A stretch of DNA of 22,614 bases from CBIHLX01 sp966210935 (lineage in GTDB: Bacteria; Patescibacteriota; Saccharimonadia; Saccharimonadales; Saccharimonadaceae). The stretch's first letter is position 1, and every line of letters starts with the position of its first letter. The notes beneath the pieces are model-generated. The model made no database searches and was not told where the DNA came from. It saw nothing but the letters and a program-made list of their open reading frames with translations. The stretch covers positions 1-22,614 of the forward strand of contig CBIHLX010000010.1 of assembly GCA_966210935.1 (NCBI GenBank), in the 5' to 3' direction. Below, one piece after another: positions 13,492-21,818 of this stretch. A program made the translations under genes and the position numbers.

Positions 13492-14358
13492 TTACGGCAA
13501 GAATCCGCCGACTGCAATCAATCCTAGCATCGCAAGCAGGACCACCAGAGAAACAAAGAACATCCGACGCGCCCATACTACCGCATCACCTTTATAATTT
13601 CGTAGACCTTGAATCACCCAACTAAAGCCCACTGCCGTCATAGCGACTGCGTAAATCAGACCAGCATAGCCAGCAAGTGTCAATAGCGGCGCCGATAACA
13701 CAAACAGCACAACAAAAATAAAGAGTTGTCGCTTCGTACTGACAAGCCCCCTCTTCACCGACCATATTGGCAAGTTTGCAGCACGATATTCCTCATGACG
13801 AAACATAGCGATAGCGTAAAAGTGAGTCATCTGCCAAAGCGTCATCATAAGAAATAGCACGAGCGCTGCCGTATCGAGCCGCCCAGTCAGGGCCGTATAT
13901 CCCGCTACGAGCGGCAGGGCCCCGGGAAGGGTTCCAATGAGCGTACTCCACGAGGTCGTGCGCTTCGCCCAGCCATATAGCAGCACATAGGTTGCATATG
14001 CAACAATTCCCAGTATGACCGTTAAAAGATTTGTGCATACGGCCAACAAAACGAAGCCAGCAATACCAAGCAGCAACGAGTATAGCAGTGCGGCTCGCTT
14101 AGAGATGACGCCCATCACGACTTCTCGCTGTTTCGTACGCTTCATACGAGCATCGATATTTCGATCAAGTACGTTATTTGCAACACATGCCGATCCAATA
14201 ACACCTGCTATACCAAACAGCAGACCTACAAAACTGAGTGCGTCAAACCTTCCCATAACAGACACTGCCAGCAAGAAACCTGCAGCAGCGGACAGGGTAT
14301 TACTCACCGTAATGCCCGGCTTAAGAATATGCAGGTAGGCGTGAACCATTGAGCGCAT
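13492..14358 (-). CDS. cyoE: Protoheme IX farnesyltransferase (heme O synthase)
   Basis: A 288-aa polytopic UbiA-superfamily protein that attaches farnesyl to heme b to make heme o, the cofactor of the bo-type oxidase encoded just upstream. Seen: the prenyl-diphosphate/Mg motif NNVLDRNIDARMKRTKQR (61-78), the second conserved loop with WQMTHFYAIA and EEYRAANLPIW, and about eight to nine hydrophobic helices. Its ATG shares one nucleotide with the cyoD stop (TAATG). If the cell cannot make heme, as is common in this lineage, this enzyme would modify scavenged heme b (inference). Confidence 0.95.
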   Translation of the reverse strand: MRSMVHAYLHILKPGITVSNTLSAAAGFLLAVSVMGRFDALSFVGLLFGIAGVIGSACVANNVLDRNIDARMKRTKQREVVMGVISKRAALLYSLLLGIAGFVLLAVCTNLLTVILGIVAYATYVLLYGWAKRTTSWSTLIGTLPGALPLVAGYTALTGRLDTAALVLFLMMTLWQMTHFYAIAMFRHEEYRAANLPIWSVKRGLVSTKRQLFIFVVLFVLSAPLLTLAGYAGLIYAVAMTAVGFSWVIQGLRNYKGDAVVWARRMFFVSLVVLLAMLGLIAVGGFLP

Positions 14359-14729
14359 TAAAAGCCTTTTTCTCGCTGTTCCATCATATAGGCGTCCATC
14401 TGCTCGGTTGTCATCATCATATTGTAATTAAGATTATTCATAATCCAGAGCGAACCGGCCACTACAATGACCAAAATAATAAGCATGAATAGTAGCGCCG
14501 TCAGGTTCCATCGCGGCCGATCTTCTTGCCCAACATGCAAAAAGAAAATGAGCTGCACAGACAGCTGAACAACCGCCAAAGTCATAAGCACAGCAATTAA
14601 CCATTGACCCTCAAGTACCTTGTTCATGGCTAACCAGAAAGCAAGCAATGTCAGTCCTAGCGCACCCGCAAAACCAATAATATAGTGAGTAATTTGCTGT
14701 CTCAATGAGACTGCCTGCCGCTTCGCCAT
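14358..14729 (-). CDS. cyoD: Cytochrome bo-type quinol oxidase subunit IV
   Basis: A 123-aa membrane protein with three hydrophobic helices, the small subunit IV thought to aid assembly and stability of the CuB-heme centre. Family features: HYIIGFAGALGLTLLAFW near the N-terminus, QLIFFLHVGQEDRPRWN in the middle, and SLWIMNNLNYNMM near the C-terminus. A longer-than-usual Met-rich tail (MMMTTEQMDAYMMEQREKGF) follows. It starts one nucleotide after the cyoC stop (TAATATG). Confidence 0.95.
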   Translation of the reverse strand: MAKRQAVSLRQQITHYIIGFAGALGLTLLAFWLAMNKVLEGQWLIAVLMTLAVVQLSVQLIFFLHVGQEDRPRWNLTALLFMLIILVIVVAGSLWIMNNLNYNMMMTTEQMDAYMMEQREKGF

Positions 14730-14730
14730 A

Positions 14731-15309
14731 TTAGATCACCTCCATGAAATATACGATGGTAAAGATAAAAATCCACACCACATCGAGGAAATGCCAGAAC
14801 ATAGCCGCCAGCGACAAGCGTCGCAGCATGTGCACGCTACTTCCCCGCCAAGCTAGGCGCAGCGTTAATACCAGCAGCCAAATCAGACCCACCGCGATGT
14901 GCGCACCATGTGTCCCCACGAGCGTAAAGAAGGCCGTCAAGAAACCACTTGCCTGCCAGCTATGCCCCTCACTGACAAGGTGGCTAAACTCCGTCATCTC
15001 CATTACCAAGAAGGCAGCACCAAGCAGCATCGTCACTACGAGCATGCCAATCGCTTGCCGAACTTTATCATAACGAGCCAGCAGGAGTGCAAGTCCACAA
15101 GTTAAACTACTCACAAGCAGGATCACAGTTTCAACGAGAACAAAGGACAGGTCAAATAGCTCACGCCCCGAAGGGCCGCCATTCGTACCCCCGCTTAGTA
15201 CAATGTACGTCGCAAACAGTGTCCCAAAGAGCACGCAGTCTGTCATAAGATAGATCCAAAAACCAAGTTGCGTTTTTTGATCACGTGCCGCTACATGTGC
15301 CTCGCTCAT
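14731..15309 (-). CDS. cyoC: Cytochrome bo-type quinol oxidase subunit III
   Basis: A 192-aa membrane protein with five helices, the subunit III fold of heme-copper oxidases. Motifs: [19 protein letters not shown] (15-33), [21 protein letters not shown] in the middle, [16 protein letters not shown], and the C-terminal [20 protein letters not shown]. The five-helix length fits the quinol-oxidase (Cyo) form rather than the seven-helix aa3 form. Its ATG overlaps the cyoB TGA by 4 nt (ATGA). Confidence 0.96.
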   Translation of the reverse strand: MSEAHVAARDQKTQLGFWIYLMTDCVLFGTLFATYIVLSGGTNGGPSGRELFDLSFVLVETVILLVSSLTCGLALLLARYDKVRQAIGMLVVTMLLGAAFLVMEMTEFSHLVSEGHSWQASGFLTAFFTLVGTHGAHIAVGLIWLLVLTLRLAWRGSSVHMLRRLSLAAMFWHFLDVVWIFIFTIVYFMEVI

Positions 15310-17300
15310 ACCACCACTCCTTTCTGATGACGGACCGCATCAAGTTGCTCGAGCTCCTTAGCGGTCACCACATACTCGATATCATCATTTGTCGTACGAA
15401 TAATAACAAGTACAATTGCCGCAACAAGTCCAACAATTGCCAGCCACCATATGTGCCAAATTAACCCAAATCCAACAGCCAGCGCCATTGCGGCAATCAT
15501 AACCCCAAGGCCGGAATTCTTCGGCAGTTCAATATCTTTGTAATCTGGTGCTTTTAACATATGACCACGCCTGCGCGCCTGCTTTTCTTCCCACCAAGCA
15601 TCCCGTGTCGTCACACTTGGCGTGACAGCAAAGTTGTAAAATGGCGCCGGCGACGGAACGGACCACTCGAGCGTACGACCATTCCATGGGTCGCCTGTTG
15701 TATCGAGATTCTTCTTACGATTCCAGATACTCCAACCAAGCTGCAATAACTGTACGGCAATTGCCAATCCGATAATCATCACTCCTACGCCTGCCACAAT
15801 AAACAAACCCTGCCACCCTGTCGAAGCGTCGTAGTGATCAAGGCGACGCGCGGCACCCATGAATCCAAGTGCATAGAGCGGCAGAAAGGCTACTAGGAAG
15901 CCTATCGCCCATAAGTAGGCCGCCAGCCTACCCAGCCCTTCATGCAACTTGAAGCCAAATACCTTCGGGAACCAATAAGTTAACCCTGCGAAATACCCAA
16001 AAACAACACCACCGATGATAACGTTATGGAAGTGTGCCACAAGGAAGAGGCTGTTGTGGACCTGGAAGTCAATTGCTGGCACCGCCATCAGCACACCAGT
16101 GACGCCACCAATAGTAAATGTCATCACGAAGGCCATAAACCAATTCATTGGCGTCGCAAACTTGATACGACCACGATACATCGTAAAGAGCCAGTTGAAT
16201 ATCTTCACGCCTGTTGGAATAGCGATAATCATCGTCGTGATACCAAAGAACGCATTCACATTAGCACCGCCACCCATCGTAAAGAAATGGTGTAGCCAAA
16301 CAATAAACGACAGGAATGTAATTGCAAACAATGCGCCAACCATCGTCTTGTACCCAAAGAGCTTTTTACGCGCAAAGGTTGCCACAATTTCTGAGAAAAT
16401 ACCAAACGCCGGCAAAATCAGAATATACACCTCCGGGTGGCCCCATGCCCAAATGAGATTGATGTACATCATCGGATTGCCGCCATCGGTTGACGTAAAG
16501 AAGTGCATTCCCATGAGGCGATCCAGGGACAACATACCAAGTGTTGCCGTCAAGATAGGAAACGCGAAAATAACAAGCAACATCGCTACCAGTACACTCC
16601 ATGCAAATATTGGCAGTTTCATGAGCGTCATACCTGGAGCACGCAACTTCAAGATCGTAACAATGAAATTAATACCCGACAGCAGGCTACCAATACCAGC
16701 AATTTGCAGCGACCATATCCAATAATCAACACCGACGCCCGGGCTGTATTCAATACCTGTGAGCGGCGGGTAGCCGAGCCATCCGCCTGTCGAAAAGCCG
16801 CCGAGCACCAATGAGGCATTCATAAGGATCATACCAGCCACAAACAGCCAGAAGCTCACCGAGTTCATAAATGGAAAGGCAACGTCACGTGCGCCAATCA
16901 TAAGGGGCAGCACAAGATTAATCAGCCCGAACATCAATCCCATCGCCACAAAGAAAATCATGATACTACCATGCGCCGAGAAGACTTGCTGGAACATGTC
17001 GGCATCCATCAAACCAGGGTTACTCGCCGCAATCGCCTGCTGGGCACGCATCATTACTGCATCGGCCACACCGCGCAGCAGCATAAGAATCGCCACGACA
17101 ATATACATGACGCCTATTTTCTTTGCATCAAGCGAAGTGAACCAGTTCGTCCAAAGCCAACCCCATTTCTTAAAATAAGTCAGCGCCCCGGCGATGCCTA
17201 GTAACCCGAGAACGAGCATAGCCGCACCGCCTTGGGTGATAATATCATCTGGCAGCGCACTCCAGTCTAATCGTCCTAACATGTTTGCCATTAGCTGCAT
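15306..17300 (-). CDS. cyoB: Cytochrome bo-type quinol oxidase subunit I
   Basis: A 664-aa catalytic, proton-pumping subunit of a quinol oxidase that reduces oxygen to water. Redox ligands match E. coli CyoB with an offset of about 4: His110 and His425 (low-spin heme), His288, His337 and His338 (CuB), His423 (heme o), and Tyr292 for the His-Tyr cross-link. Proton-path residues are present: Asp139 in GARDVAFP, Glu290 in GHPEV, and Lys366 in PTGVKIFNW. For the quinol site, Arg76, Asp80 and Gln105 correspond to E. coli Arg71, Asp75 and Gln101 (the first pair at a slightly different offset), but the His98 position is Met102. It shares one nucleotide with the cyoA stop (TGATG). This is an A-type heme-copper oxidase. 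Confidence 0.97.
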   Translation of the reverse strand: MQLMANMLGRLDWSALPDDIITQGGAAMLVLGLLGIAGALTYFKKWGWLWTNWFTSLDAKKIGVMYIVVAILMLLRGVADAVMMRAQQAIAASNPGLMDADMFQQVFSAHGSIMIFFVAMGLMFGLINLVLPLMIGARDVAFPFMNSVSFWLFVAGMILMNASLVLGGFSTGGWLGYPPLTGIEYSPGVGVDYWIWSLQIAGIGSLLSGINFIVTILKLRAPGMTLMKLPIFAWSVLVAMLLVIFAFPILTATLGMLSLDRLMGMHFFTSTDGGNPMMYINLIWAWGHPEVYILILPAFGIFSEIVATFARKKLFGYKTMVGALFAITFLSFIVWLHHFFTMGGGANVNAFFGITTMIIAIPTGVKIFNWLFTMYRGRIKFATPMNWFMAFVMTFTIGGVTGVLMAVPAIDFQVHNSLFLVAHFHNVIIGGVVFGYFAGLTYWFPKVFGFKLHEGLGRLAAYLWAIGFLVAFLPLYALGFMGAARRLDHYDASTGWQGLFIVAGVGVMIIGLAIAVQLLQLGWSIWNRKKNLDTTGDPWNGRTLEWSVPSPAPFYNFAVTPSVTTRDAWWEEKQARRRGHMLKAPDYKDIELPKNSGLGVMIAAMALAVGFGLIWHIWWLAIVGLVAAIVLVIIRTTNDDIEYVVTAKELEQLDAVRHQKGVVV

Positions 17301-18199
17301 CAGTGTCTCTCCCCTGTCGTTGCATGTTCCTCAGTAGTTGAATCGGGTTCCATATATTTCATCACAATAGTCGTATAAAGACCTTTTTCCTGTAGTACAA
17401 AGTAATCAGGCTCCTTCGGAACGGCAGGCCGCGCCAGGGTGGCGTAACGACCGGCATCAAGTGTACCTCCAGTTGACTTCACACTCTGAACCCACGTCTT
17501 AAAATCGCTTTCCGTCAAGGATTGTGCTGTAAACTTCATGTCAGCATACCCCTCCCCGCTAATGTTTGCCGAGGAGCCTTTGTACTCACCTACTCGATCA
17601 GCCGCCAAATGAAGTTTAGTGGTCATACCATTCATGGCATACACTTGGCCACCCAAGCTGGGGATCCAAAATGAATTCATGGGCGCGTCAGCTGTAATCT
17701 CAAAATTAACCGGTGTTTTTTCAGGAAAGCGGAGATCGTTTGTAGTTGCGATGCCCAATTCTGGATAGATAAATAGCCATTTCCACTGCAGCGCCACCAC
17801 CTGAACTTTTACCGGTTTAACATCGGAGGTAAGCGGCCTGTATGGATCAAGAGCATGGCTACTCTGCCAGGTAATAACGCTGAGAATTGCAATAATGACA
17901 CACGGAATACCCCACCAAATAATCTCTAGCCACTTACTATCCCCCCACTCCGGAGTGTAGCGAGCCTTATGATTATCCTCACGATATTTCCATGCAAAGA
18001 AAAAGAGCATAAAGAACACCGGCACTACAACTATAAGCGCCAACACGAGCGTAAAGACGATCAAGTCACGCTGTTTAGCCGCCACCTCGCCCTGGGGCTG
18101 GAGGACATCGATTGACACACCTGAAAAATACCAAACAGCAGCAGCAATCAAGCCGACAATCGCGGCAATCCAGAGGCCAATAACAAGCGGCTTCTTCAA
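17300..18199 (-). CDS. cyoA: Cytochrome bo-type quinol oxidase subunit II
   Basis: A 299-aa subunit II with an N-terminal hydrophobic segment (about 4-26), a second pair of helices (about 45-70 and 93-112), and an outward cupredoxin domain. Conserved parts: [51 protein letters not shown] and [14 protein letters not shown]. The Cys/His CuA ligands of cytochrome c oxidases are absent, as expected for a quinol oxidase. There is no lipobox Cys at the N-terminus, unlike the lipoprotein CyoA of E. coli. The start codon is TTG at 18199, preceded by AAGGAA at proper spacing; no ATG fits. First gene of the cyoABCDE-orf85-ndh operon. Confidence 0.94.
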   Translation of the reverse strand: MKKPLVIGLWIAAIVGLIAAAVWYFSGVSIDVLQPQGEVAAKQRDLIVFTLVLALIVVVPVFFMLFFFAWKYREDNHKARYTPEWGDSKWLEIIWWGIPCVIIAILSVITWQSSHALDPYRPLTSDVKPVKVQVVALQWKWLFIYPELGIATTNDLRFPEKTPVNFEITADAPMNSFWIPSLGGQVYAMNGMTTKLHLAADRVGEYKGSSANISGEGYADMKFTAQSLTESDFKTWVQSVKSTGGTLDAGRYATLARPAVPKEPDYFVLQEKGLYTTIVMKYMEPDSTTEEHATTGERH

Positions 18200-18223
18200 G
18201 TACGTTTCCTTATGTTAGCGTTA

Positions 18224-18237
18224 ACTATACATATAGT
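18224..18237. promoter_or_regulatory. Inverted repeat in the cyoA promoter, possible operator
   Basis: ACTATA-CA-TATAGT, a 6-bp inverted repeat with a 2-bp centre that overlaps the cyoA -10 (18233-18238) and the start-point region. It could bind a dimeric regulator, but AT-rich promoter sequence easily makes such repeats by chance. Confidence 0.3.
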
Positions 18238-18261
18238 ACCTTGTTTGCGTCCGTTTGGTAA
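18233..18261 (-). promoter_or_regulatory. Promoter of the cyo respiratory operon
   Basis: On the minus strand, TTACCA (18256-18261), a 17-nt spacer, then TACTAT (18233-18238), giving a leader of about 27 nt that contains AAGGAA before the TTG start of cyoA. Each hexamer matches consensus at 4 of 6 positions. Confidence 0.55.
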
Positions 18262-18273
18262 TACCGCTTATCT

Positions 18274-18302
18274 TTGACTTACCTCGGTAATTCAACTATA
18301 AC
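18274..18302 (+). promoter_or_regulatory. Promoter of the orphan membrane protein gene
   Basis: TTGACT (18274-18279), a 17-nt spacer, TATAAC (18297-18302): each 5 of 6 to consensus. RNA would start near 18309, leaving a leader of about 59 nt that contains a GTCGAT/ATCGAC inverted repeat (18317-18322 and 18335-18340) and AGGAG 5 nt before the ATG. It is divergent from the cyo promoter, -35s 12 bp apart. Confidence 0.7.
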
Positions 18303-18367
18303 TGCACCTAGGCCCAGTCGATTGTCACACGAGGATCGACGCAGCAGCCCTCTTTTTAGGAGTGTTA

Positions 18368-19399
18368 ATGAAAAATTGGTTCAGATGGCCAATACAAGTA
18401 AACCGAGCATCAATGAGACACTGGTTTGTCAGGATGGTACGAGTTAATCGTGCCTCAATCTACATTGTTGCATGCGGCGCAACATCGCTAATTGCAATCC
18501 CAACCGCTCACTTGGTTGCCGCTGGAAATGGATGGTGGGGGCTACTGTATGTATTGGCGATCAACTTAGCCGTTGTCGCTATCATTACCGCAGCGCTCTA
18601 CCCTCTCGTTTCTAAGCTACCAAAAGTCCCAAAGCGACCAGCGAGAAAGCCTGCCACTGGTAAACTTTCTCGATTTGCTTACAAAAGAATACGAGAGGAG
18701 CAGCCAGACTTACTAAACAGCCCGGTTGTATTTGAGATTCGTCTCCCATGGGAGGTACTGTTTATACCCTTCCCGGTAAAAACCAGATCAGCCCAGGAGC
18801 AGCGCGAACAAAGCAAGGAGAGATCCAGTAGAGGACGACTAAGGAAAACCATTCGGCACCTAGAGAAACTTGCCGGTGACAGTACGATTATTACACCTTT
18901 AATACGTTTCGTGCTCAGCCTTCTGTTACTAGCGGGCGCAAGTGTCATCTTGTTGCTTCCGGATGTTGAATTGGGCGGCATCGAAGTGCTGCTTATTGCG
19001 GGGTTCTTTACTTACTGCCTCATTCGTTTCGTGTCGCTATACCACCGATTAGCACGATGGTCTGGCTATCGCGTCATCGCCTTCAGATCGCGAGAAACGG
19101 ACGAATACACAGTACCCGCTCAACTTGTCGTTATCAACAAACCACGCCTACTACCAGGAGGTTCCGTACCAGCCATTCCCATCGCAAAGATCCAAGCACC
19201 CTGGACCTCGACTGCCCCCAAAGGGACAAGCGAGGAAAGTAAACTAAGTATCCTCGCGGGGACACTAAAACTTAACTACATTCTTGTCGATATCATCGGC
19301 GAGGAAGCGGGAGTGTTTGAGTCAATGGGACCGTTCCGTGAAGCCGTTTATTTCAACAACCAGCTCAAGGCAATAGTCGCCGAAACCAATAACCTTTAG
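18368..19399 (+). CDS. Four-helix membrane protein of unknown function
   Basis: I do not recognise this 343-aa protein. Hydrophobic segments lie at about 31-51, 57-80, 178-198 and 203-225. Between the helix pairs is a long basic cytoplasmic-type loop (81-177, rich in Lys, Arg and Gln), and a soluble C-terminal domain of about 115 residues (229-343) has alternating strands (YRVIAFRS, AQLVVINKP, GTLKLNYILVDII) reminiscent of bacterial PH-like domains; this is only a resemblance. The N-terminus has a 15-residue tandem repeat: WF then VNRAS at 4-15, again at 19-30. The start at ATG 18368 is fixed by AGGAG with 5-nt spacing; the GTG at 18362 overlaps that sequence. It is divergent from cyoA and has its own promoter and terminator. 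Confidence 0.75.
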   Translation: MKNWFRWPIQVNRASMRHWFVRMVRVNRASIYIVACGATSLIAIPTAHLVAAGNGWWGLLYVLAINLAVVAIITAALYPLVSKLPKVPKRPARKPATGKLSRFAYKRIREEQPDLLNSPVVFEIRLPWEVLFIPFPVKTRSAQEQREQSKERSSRGRLRKTIRHLEKLAGDSTIITPLIRFVLSLLLLAGASVILLLPDVELGGIEVLLIAGFFTYCLIRFVSLYHRLARWSGYRVIAFRSRETDEYTVPAQLVVINKPRLLPGGSVPAIPIAKIQAPWTSTAPKGTSEESKLSILAGTLKLNYILVDIIGEEAGVFESMGPFREAVYFNNQLKAIVAETNNL

Positions 19400-19410
19400 C
19401 TACCTGAAAA

Positions 19411-19463
19411 GAGTCAGCCCGTGTCACGTGCGTTTAACGCATAGGACACGGGCTCTCTTCTTT
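19411..19463. terminator. Bidirectional terminator between the membrane protein gene and the helicase gene
   Basis: AGCCCGTGTC (19416-19425) and GACACGGGCT (19445-19454), a perfect 10-bp stem. The 19-nt loop holds a small inner TGCG/CGCA stem. CTCTTCTTTT follows on plus and GACTCTTTTC on minus, so it can serve both convergent genes. Confidence 0.82.
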
Positions 19464-19469
19464 TAACAA

Positions 19470-21791
19470 CTATCGATGTTTATGAAATTTTGTTTTTCTT
19501 TTATGGCGAGGGCGCCAAGAGCGGCCACTACTCTCTTCTTCAATGTAGTGGCGGCGCTCATCCTGTAGCTTTGCAATGAAGTTACTGCCAAAGTAAGATT
19601 CCAAGCGACGTACCTTCTCCAACTCACGCTGCTGCCCCGCCGATAGCTCATCAACCGAAATAACGCCGTCTAGGATTACCTTCACGCGCCCAAGCACATG
19701 CTTGAAGGCTATACTTGGAATTCTGCGCCTATACCCATTCTTTAGTCGCCGCCGCTCAGCCTCAAGCTGATCATATACCCATGCCGCATACGCCTCGTTA
19801 AACATTTTCCGGAACCGCGGTGAATTGTCGGTCAGCGGCGTACTTTCAGCTTCAATCGTTTTACCACCAAATCGCAGCATCTGTCGTGTCGCAAGCGTTC
19901 CACGATGACTATCAAAGAAGACCTTACCTGGGCGCGATTTAAAGATATCCGGCGCCAGAGACATGAGCCACTTGGCTTCAACTTTCGTCACCCCTTGCAC
20001 TAAATGCAGTGTCTCTAGGCTTCCGCTCTGCGTCGGAATCTGGAGGTCAAATGGAGTGCCGGCGATAAGTCGTGCACCCACAACAACAGAACTGCTCGAT
20101 AATTCTCGCTTCGCTTTCTGTGTAAGATGAACCGCCTCACCCATGTCGTCAACTATCCATAGCTGATCAATCTGGCCAGCTACAATGCAGCGAAGCAAGT
20201 CGTCACGCTCAGTATCATCGACAGGAGAAAGTTCGCCATCGTCCAATCCCAGGTCATGATGCAATCGCCCCATAACTTCTCGCGCTTTGTCTACATTTTT
20301 CCCGATAATACCAAGCTCGTCATATTCGTCCGGTATAATACCTGGAAGCGCCAAAAAGACTTCATACTGAGCCACGAGATCGGATTTCGATTGCTTCACA
20401 AAGCGCTTCCATCCGGTATAGCGCGTACCGCCCTTTACAATCCCTCCAACCTCCTGGATGGCAATAACCGCTGCCAGTTTCCGTTGAAGTTCTTTTGAAT
20501 ACTGCTGGGCCTCAACAAGCATGCGCGCATAGCTTGACTCAACCGGGAACTGCTCCATTAATCGTCCGATACGCGTTACCTCATGTTGGTCTGTAAGCGC
20601 ACCAAGACTCCTCAGTGTTTGCTTGGCGCGACGAATAGCCCCGAGGCGAGGGTCGTGATAAAATTCTAATTCTTCAATATCAATTCCGACATTTGCAAGA
20701 CGCAGCGTCAAGCGGTCAATGTGCTTACGTAAGATTTCCGGCACAGGATACGCATTTCGCTCCGCCAATTCCTTACAGGGCATATCCTCAAGTGGTGCAA
20801 GTATATATTCACCTGGCTTTGTACGGCCTGCCCGGCCGGCGCGCTGCAAACAGTCGGCCTGCGAGATTTGTGCGATAAACAATCCCTCAACGCCATTACG
20901 CACTTCACTCCTCCGCTCGAGTCCCGAGTCAATGACGACGTCAACATCATCGATCGTGATACTCGTTTGAGCAATATTGGTAGACAGAATCACCTTTCCG
21001 CTATCATATGACCTAAAGACTTTCTGCTGATCTTCAACATCGAGCTGACTATGTAGCGGCAACACAGGGACGCGTCTCTCAGCAGCTTGTGCCTTAATCG
21101 CATTTGCAACCGTCTCAATCTCAGCCTTTCCTGGCAAGAAAACTAACATGTTACTCTGCTTGTATTTAATTTGATCAAGAATTTCTTTAATGAGATCAGT
21201 ACCTTGGCGCTTTTTAACTTCAAAACTTCGGCCCGGCACGTTAATAACCGCAGTCGTTGAAAAATATTCGGCAAGATTATCGGTCTCAATGGTTGCGCTC
21301 ATGATGAGCACTTTAAAGTGACTGTCTTCCTGGCAACGCTTTTTTGCCCACGCCACCAGGACTTCCATGTTCTCATTCCATTCGTGAACCTCATCAAGCA
21401 CTAAAATTTGACGCTCGCTTACACCCGAACCAGTCAGCTCGCGCACGAGCTGCAGCCCGTCGGTGCAATACAAAATAGACGTCCCAGGGTCGTCATCCCT
21501 TTCATGAGCAGTTCGATATCCAATCACCTTGTCAGGATCTTGCCCTGTCTTGATAGCCCACTCTTCGCGTACACGTCGAGAAAGATTGCGAGCCGCGAGG
21601 ATTCGCGGCTGTGTAACAATCACTTTCACATAGCCATCCTCGGCAAGAAACTGTGGCACCTGCGTACTTTTACCCGCCCCAGTTTCAGCAGTCAAAATAG
21701 TAACCTGGTTTGCATCAACGGCATCCAGAATCTGCTGCCGATAATCGGCAATTGGCAAATCTTCGATAAGCCCAAGCTCAGCAGGTATCAT
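19470..21791 (-). CDS. DExH-box ATP-dependent RNA helicase, HrpA/HrpB-like
   Basis: A 773-aa superfamily 2 helicase of the DEAH/RHA group, expected to remodel RNA with ATP. Motifs in order: I AETGAGKST (35-43), Ia TQPRILAA (60-67), II DEVH (133-136, a variant of DEAH), III SAT (165-167), then LSTNIAQTSITI (269-280) and VI QRAGRAGRTKPG (316-327). A winged-helix and ratchet-type region follows (to about 470), then a C-terminal part that I cannot assign, ending in a very basic tail (about 750-773). It is much shorter than HrpA (about 1300 aa) and near HrpB size. No Shine-Dalgarno sequence is seen; a TACAAT box ends 8 nt before the ATG. It lies 27 nt downstream of pheT and could also be read through from it. 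Confidence 0.92.
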   Translation of the reverse strand: MIPAELGLIEDLPIADYRQQILDAVDANQVTILTAETGAGKSTQVPQFLAEDGYVKVIVTQPRILAARNLSRRVREEWAIKTGQDPDKVIGYRTAHERDDDPGTSILYCTDGLQLVRELTGSGVSERQILVLDEVHEWNENMEVLVAWAKKRCQEDSHFKVLIMSATIETDNLAEYFSTTAVINVPGRSFEVKKRQGTDLIKEILDQIKYKQSNMLVFLPGKAEIETVANAIKAQAAERRVPVLPLHSQLDVEDQQKVFRSYDSGKVILSTNIAQTSITIDDVDVVIDSGLERRSEVRNGVEGLFIAQISQADCLQRAGRAGRTKPGEYILAPLEDMPCKELAERNAYPVPEILRKHIDRLTLRLANVGIDIEELEFYHDPRLGAIRRAKQTLRSLGALTDQHEVTRIGRLMEQFPVESSYARMLVEAQQYSKELQRKLAAVIAIQEVGGIVKGGTRYTGWKRFVKQSKSDLVAQYEVFLALPGIIPDEYDELGIIGKNVDKAREVMGRLHHDLGLDDGELSPVDDTERDDLLRCIVAGQIDQLWIVDDMGEAVHLTQKAKRELSSSSVVVGARLIAGTPFDLQIPTQSGSLETLHLVQGVTKVEAKWLMSLAPDIFKSRPGKVFFDSHRGTLATRQMLRFGGKTIEAESTPLTDNSPRFRKMFNEAYAAWVYDQLEAERRRLKNGYRRRIPSIAFKHVLGRVKVILDGVISVDELSAGQQRELEKVRRLESYFGSNFIAKLQDERRHYIEEESSGRSWRPRHKRKTKFHKHR

Positions 21792-21799
21792 ATGGTTTT

Positions 21800-21805
21800 A
21801 TTGTA
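21800..21805 (-). promoter_or_regulatory. -10 box next to the helicase start
   Basis: TACAAT on the minus strand, 8 nt before the helicase ATG and 13 nt after the pheT stop. No convincing -35. If used, the RNA begins 1-2 nt before the ATG, which agrees with the lack of a ribosome binding site. Confidence 0.4.
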
Positions 21806-21818
21806 GCGTAAGATGCTG

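Noticed and set aside
16015..16725. Plus-strand 236-codon frame
   Set aside because: It is antisense to cyoB, whose motifs are unmistakable.
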